Shown here in pieces: positions 61,273 to 64,000 of a DNA stretch of 64,000 bases. Each line of letters opens with the position of its first letter. Positions within the stretch are counted from its first letter, which is position 1. The DNA is taken from positions 79,222-143,221 of the forward strand of contig DHVP01000029.1 of the NCBI GenBank assembly GCA_002412715.1, given 5' to 3'. A program made the translations under genes and the position numbers. The DNA comes from Deltaproteobacteria bacterium UBA5205. Its GTDB lineage: Bacteria; Desulfobacterota; Syntrophorhabdia; Syntrophorhabdales; Syntrophorhabdaceae. The notes below the pieces were generated by a model. That model was given only the letters and a program-made list of their open reading frames with translations. It was not told where the DNA came from and did no database searches.

Positions 61273-62057
61273 GACTTCCCTCCTTCGGTCTTCATCATCG
61301 TTCCCGCAAAGGGGACGATGAGGGCGAGGAAAAGCACCGGCTGGTAGAGGAGCCCGGCGGAGAATTTGACCCCTACGACCATGAGGATGTCCATCGCGAC
61401 ATAAAGAAAGCCGAAAAAAGGCAGTGTGGTTGAAAAAGCGCTCTTTTTCATGACGAAGGCGAAGCTTGCCGCCAGAAGGGCGAAGGACGCCCCGAGAAGT
61501 ATGTATTTGTTGATCTCTGAAAGACCGGCGGGGCCGCCGCCGAGGATTGCCACACCCTGCCGGTACACCAGGAAGGAGGCGATGATTGAATACGCCGCTA
61601 TAAAGGGAATGATGCGGTGCCTGCCAATGATGAAGAGATACAGGATGAGGGCCAGGGCGAATGAGATCATGAAAACGAGTCTGCCCGTAATGAAAAGGTT
61701 GAAACCCGACGAAAAGAAAAGGATCGAAAGGGCCATAACCTCTTTGAAGAAATCCTGGCCTTTTTCCTCCATGCCGATGAGGTAGAAAATGAAGGCATAG
61801 AAAGAGAGAAAGACGATGGCCGTGTGAGCTGCGTCGGGAAGCACGAGCTTTGGATAGAAGAAGAAAAGGACGGTAACCATGAAACTAAGGACGATGAAGG
61901 GGTACTTCATTGCCTCGAGGGACCGCTGGGGGAGACGGAAGATGCCGTAACCCGCGGCCGCCCCGGCGACGATGATAAGGACCTTTACCAGGGTATACTC
62001 CCGGAAGAAGCTGTATACAAGCAAGAGCGACAATATGGCGATGAGGATCTTTTTCAC
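61269..62057 (-). CDS. Polytopic membrane protein in the ftsW position, unknown
   Basis: A 262-residue protein with about eight or nine hydrophobic segments, an N-terminal pair (LIAILSLLLVYSFFREYTLV), and short basic cytoplasmic loops. It overlaps murD and murG by 4 bp each. In most dcw clusters the SEDS polymerase ftsW lies exactly here. I see none of the SEDS signatures, and the protein is about 100 residues too short. It is either a new divisome component or a much-diverged replacement; ftsW may be elsewhere in the genome. Confidence 0.75.
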   Translation of the reverse strand: MKKILIAILSLLLVYSFFREYTLVKVLIIVAGAAAGYGIFRLPQRSLEAMKYPFIVLSFMVTVLFFFYPKLVLPDAAHTAIVFLSFYAFIFYLIGMEEKGQDFFKEVMALSILFFSSGFNLFITGRLVFMISFALALILYLFIIGRHRIIPFIAAYSIIASFLVYRQGVAILGGGPAGLSEINKYILLGASFALLAASFAFVMKKSAFSTTLPFFGFLYVAMDILMVVGVKFSAGLLYQPVLFLALIVPFAGTMMKTEGGKS

Positions 62058-63379
62058 AGCGCCTCCACTATCCTCCTGAAGGTGTTCCCTCTGTCCTTGT
62101 AGTCCCTGAACATATCAAAACTGCTGCACATGGGAGAAAGGAGCACCATATCTCCGTCGCCGGACTCGGCGAATGCCCGGTATACGGCGGCCGTCATGTC
62201 CGCCTCGAGGTAGGTCGGGATGATGTCGCCAAGTTCGGAGGCGATCTTGTCTTTTGCCTCGCCGATGGCTATGAGGGCCTTTATCTTGCCGCTCTCTTCG
62301 CGGATTACCCTGTAGCTGCCGCCCTTATCTTTCCCCCCCGCGATGAGGATGATGCCGCCGGTCATGCCTTCCAGGGCTCTTTTTGTGGCGTCCACGTTGG
62401 TCGCCTTGGAGTCGTTGTAAAACGAGACGCCCCGAACGGTGCGGACGAACTCAACCCTGTGGGAGAGTCCCCTGAAGGTCTTTAGGGCCTCTTCGATGAT
62501 CTTCGGGTCTATGTGGTGGATGCGGGCCGCAAGGATGGCCGCAAGGATGTTCTCCGTATTGTGGACACCGACCAGGGGTGACAGGTCCCTCGGCCAGGAG
62601 GCCTCCTGGCCGTCGAGACGGACATAGAGCCTGCCGTCTTTAGAGAAGGCGCCCTCATCGAGTTCGTCGGTCACCGAGAATTGAAGAACCCTCGGGGTTC
62701 CCTTTATGGCGACTTCAAGTCCCTTCTTGATGACGGCGAAATCTTTTTCCGTCTGGTTGTCGAAGATGCGGTATTTTGCCTCTTTGTATTCATTGTAGCC
62801 GCGATAGCGGTCGAGGTGGTCCTCTGTGATATTGAGAAGCAGCGCCGTCGCAGGTTTGAAGGTTTCGATGGTCTCAAGCTGGAAGCTGCTCACCTCGACG
62901 ATGACGTGGGAGTTCTTTCTCCCGTCAGCGACGTAATTGATGAGAGGATTGCCTATGTTGCCCCCGACAAAGACCGGCCCGAAGGCCTTCTCGAAGATCG
63001 CGCCGATAAGGCTTGTGGTAGTCGTCTTGCCATTCGTGCCGGTTATCGCTACGATAGGTTCGTTTATAAAGGAGGAGGCAAGTTCCATCTCGCCGATGAC
63101 CCGCACACCGGATTTCCTTGCCCGTTGCAGCACAGGAAGTTCGCTGTCGACGCCGGGGGAGAGGACGATCATGGGATAGGCCGCGAAATCTTCGTCGCGA
63201 TGCGGTCCGAAATGGCCGGTGAAGGCGACGCCGTCAAGGCTTTTGAGGGCGCTGTCAAGAGCGGCTTCGCTCTTTTCGTCGGCGAGTCCGATCGTTTTGC
63301 CCAGCCGGGAGAGAAACCGGGCCGCAGCTATTCCCGAGGCACCGAGTCCGACGATTAATATGCTGTCAGGTATGTCCAT
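62054..63379 (-). CDS. murD: UDP-N-acetylmuramoyl-L-alanine--D-glutamate ligase
   Basis: A 441-residue Mur ligase. ILIVGLGASGIAAARFLSRL, the P-loop AITGTNGKTTTTSLI, NITEDHLDRYRGYNEYK and FYNDSKATNVDATKRAL identify MurD. It adds D-Glu. It sits 1 bp after mraY and overlaps gene X by 4 bp. Confidence 0.97.
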   Translation of the reverse strand: MDIPDSILIVGLGASGIAAARFLSRLGKTIGLADEKSEAALDSALKSLDGVAFTGHFGPHRDEDFAAYPMIVLSPGVDSELPVLQRARKSGVRVIGEMELASSFINEPIVAITGTNGKTTTTSLIGAIFEKAFGPVFVGGNIGNPLINYVADGRKNSHVIVEVSSFQLETIETFKPATALLLNITEDHLDRYRGYNEYKEAKYRIFDNQTEKDFAVIKKGLEVAIKGTPRVLQFSVTDELDEGAFSKDGRLYVRLDGQEASWPRDLSPLVGVHNTENILAAILAARIHHIDPKIIEEALKTFRGLSHRVEFVRTVRGVSFYNDSKATNVDATKRALEGMTGGIILIAGGKDKGGSYRVIREESGKIKALIAIGEAKDKIASELGDIIPTYLEADMTAAVYRAFAESGDGDMVLLSPMCSSFDMFRDYKDRGNTFRRIVEAL

Positions 63380-63380
63380 C

Positions 63381-64000
63381 TTACCTCAATTTCAATGTGC
63401 TTAAGGCCAAAAGTCCCAGTATCACGGAGATGATCCAGAACCGTACCACTATCTTTTCCTCGTTCCATCCCTTCAGTTCGAAATGATGGTGGATGGGCGC
63501 CATTCTGAAGACCCTTTTCCCCCGGAGTTTGAAAGAGTATACCTGGATGATGACGGAGAACGTTTCCAGGACGAAGATGCCTCCAGCGATAACGAGGAGA
63601 AATTCCTGTTTGATGATGACAGCGATGGTCGCGAGTGCCGCACCCAGAGAGAGTGACCCGGTGTCGCCCATGAAAAGTTCCGCGGGGTGGGCGTTGTACC
63701 AGAGAAAACCGATGCCCGCGCCGAGCATGGCCCCGCACAGGACGGTCAGCTCGCCCGCGCCCTTCACGTAGAATATCTGGAGGTATTGCGCAAAGATCAC
63801 GTTGCCCACGAGATAGGAAAAGAGCATGAAGGTCGAGCAGACGGTAAGGACGGGACCGATGGCCAGCCCGTCGAGACCGTCCGTCAGATTCACGGCGTTC
63901 GAGGTGCCCGCGATGATGAAGATACACAGCGCGATGTAAAAGACCCCCAGGTCGGGGCGAATATTCTTGAAGAAAGGCACCGTAAGTTGTGTGATGAAGC
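63381..64000 (-). CDS. mraY: Phospho-N-acetylmuramoyl-pentapeptide transferase, N-terminus cut by the window edge
   Basis: The 3' end of mraY, about 206 codons, still open at 64000. [19 protein letters not shown] carries the conserved NxTDGLDGL metal/substrate motif, [20 protein letters not shown] the second, and the end has [20 protein letters not shown]. It transfers phospho-MurNAc-pentapeptide to undecaprenyl phosphate, giving lipid I. murF and murE are expected beyond the edge. Confidence 0.96.
   Translation of the reverse strand, partial: FITQLTVPFFKNIRPDLGVFYIALCIFIIAGTSNAVNLTDGLDGLAIGPVLTVCSTFMLFSYLVGNVIFAQYLQIFYVKGAGELTVLCGAMLGAGIGFLWYNAHPAELFMGDTGSLSLGAALATIAVIIKQEFLLVIAGGIFVLETFSVIIQVYSFKLRGKRVFRMAPIHHHFELKGWNEEKIVVRFWIISVILGLLALSTLKLR

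Overview
The window looks like chromosomal DNA of an anaerobic, Gram-negative deltaproteobacterium (Desulfobacterota or Syntrophobacterota type; Syntrophorhabdus-like is a guess). The clues are an outer-membrane porin, a complete dcw cell-division cluster, an aldehyde:ferredoxin oxidoreductase family protein next to an ADP-forming acyl-CoA synthetase, and moderately high G+C with many GTG starts. There are no rRNA genes, CRISPR arrays or intact transposons. One tRNA gene (Ala, GGC) is present.

Layout. 0.2-8.8 kb: a left-handed beta-helix sugar-nucleotide-type protein, glmM, a nucleotidyltransferase-fold protein, a lone HyuA-type protein with a histone-deacetylase-like amidohydrolase, two small exported proteins and an acyltransferase. 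9-16.3 kb: alaA, an L,D-transpeptidase/Mur-ligase fusion, an NCS2 permease with an extra C-terminal domain, an exported protein and an HD-GYP protein. 16.4-26.7 kb: a phosphate regulon (phoB-phoR, a pseudo-receiver gene, a truncated carbohydrate-binding gene, a HAD hydrolase, pstSCAB-phoU and a convergent porin). Its control regions carry 7-4-7 direct repeats of a TTAA-centred half-site that I read as PHO boxes. 26.9-31.9 kb: a tight five-gene operon of unrecognised membrane and zinc-ribbon proteins. 32-33.3 kb: a small K+ channel and minor genes.

33.4-42.7 kb is an accessory region. It holds intact genes for a 2-hydroxyacid dehydrogenase, pyruvate kinase, an acyl-CoA synthetase/GNAT fusion and an AOR-family protein. 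Between and around them are broken pieces of other genes: gpmA, a CBS-domain protein, a second membrane protein, a P-type ATPase and GAPDH. The region ends at the tRNA-Ala 3' end. 42.9-53.7 kb: nitroreductase, sixA, rmuC, methionine-salvage genes, gatB, mtgA, a VapBC-like toxin-antitoxin pair, ssb and a radical-SAM protein. 53.9-64.0 kb: the dcw cluster on the minus strand in the order mraY-murD-X-murG-murC-murB-ddl-ftsQ-ftsA-ftsZ. X is an unrecognised polytopic membrane protein in the slot normally held by ftsW.

The genes most worth follow-up are the YkuD/Mur-ligase fusion (10272-12176), the five-gene membrane/zinc-ribbon operon (26887-31938), gene X in the dcw cluster (61269-62057), and the Pho-controlled porin with five half-sites. 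Peptidoglycan is a recurring theme: glmM, the fusion protein, mtgA and the dcw cluster. All assignments rest on reading motifs and gene order by eye; no database search was run.
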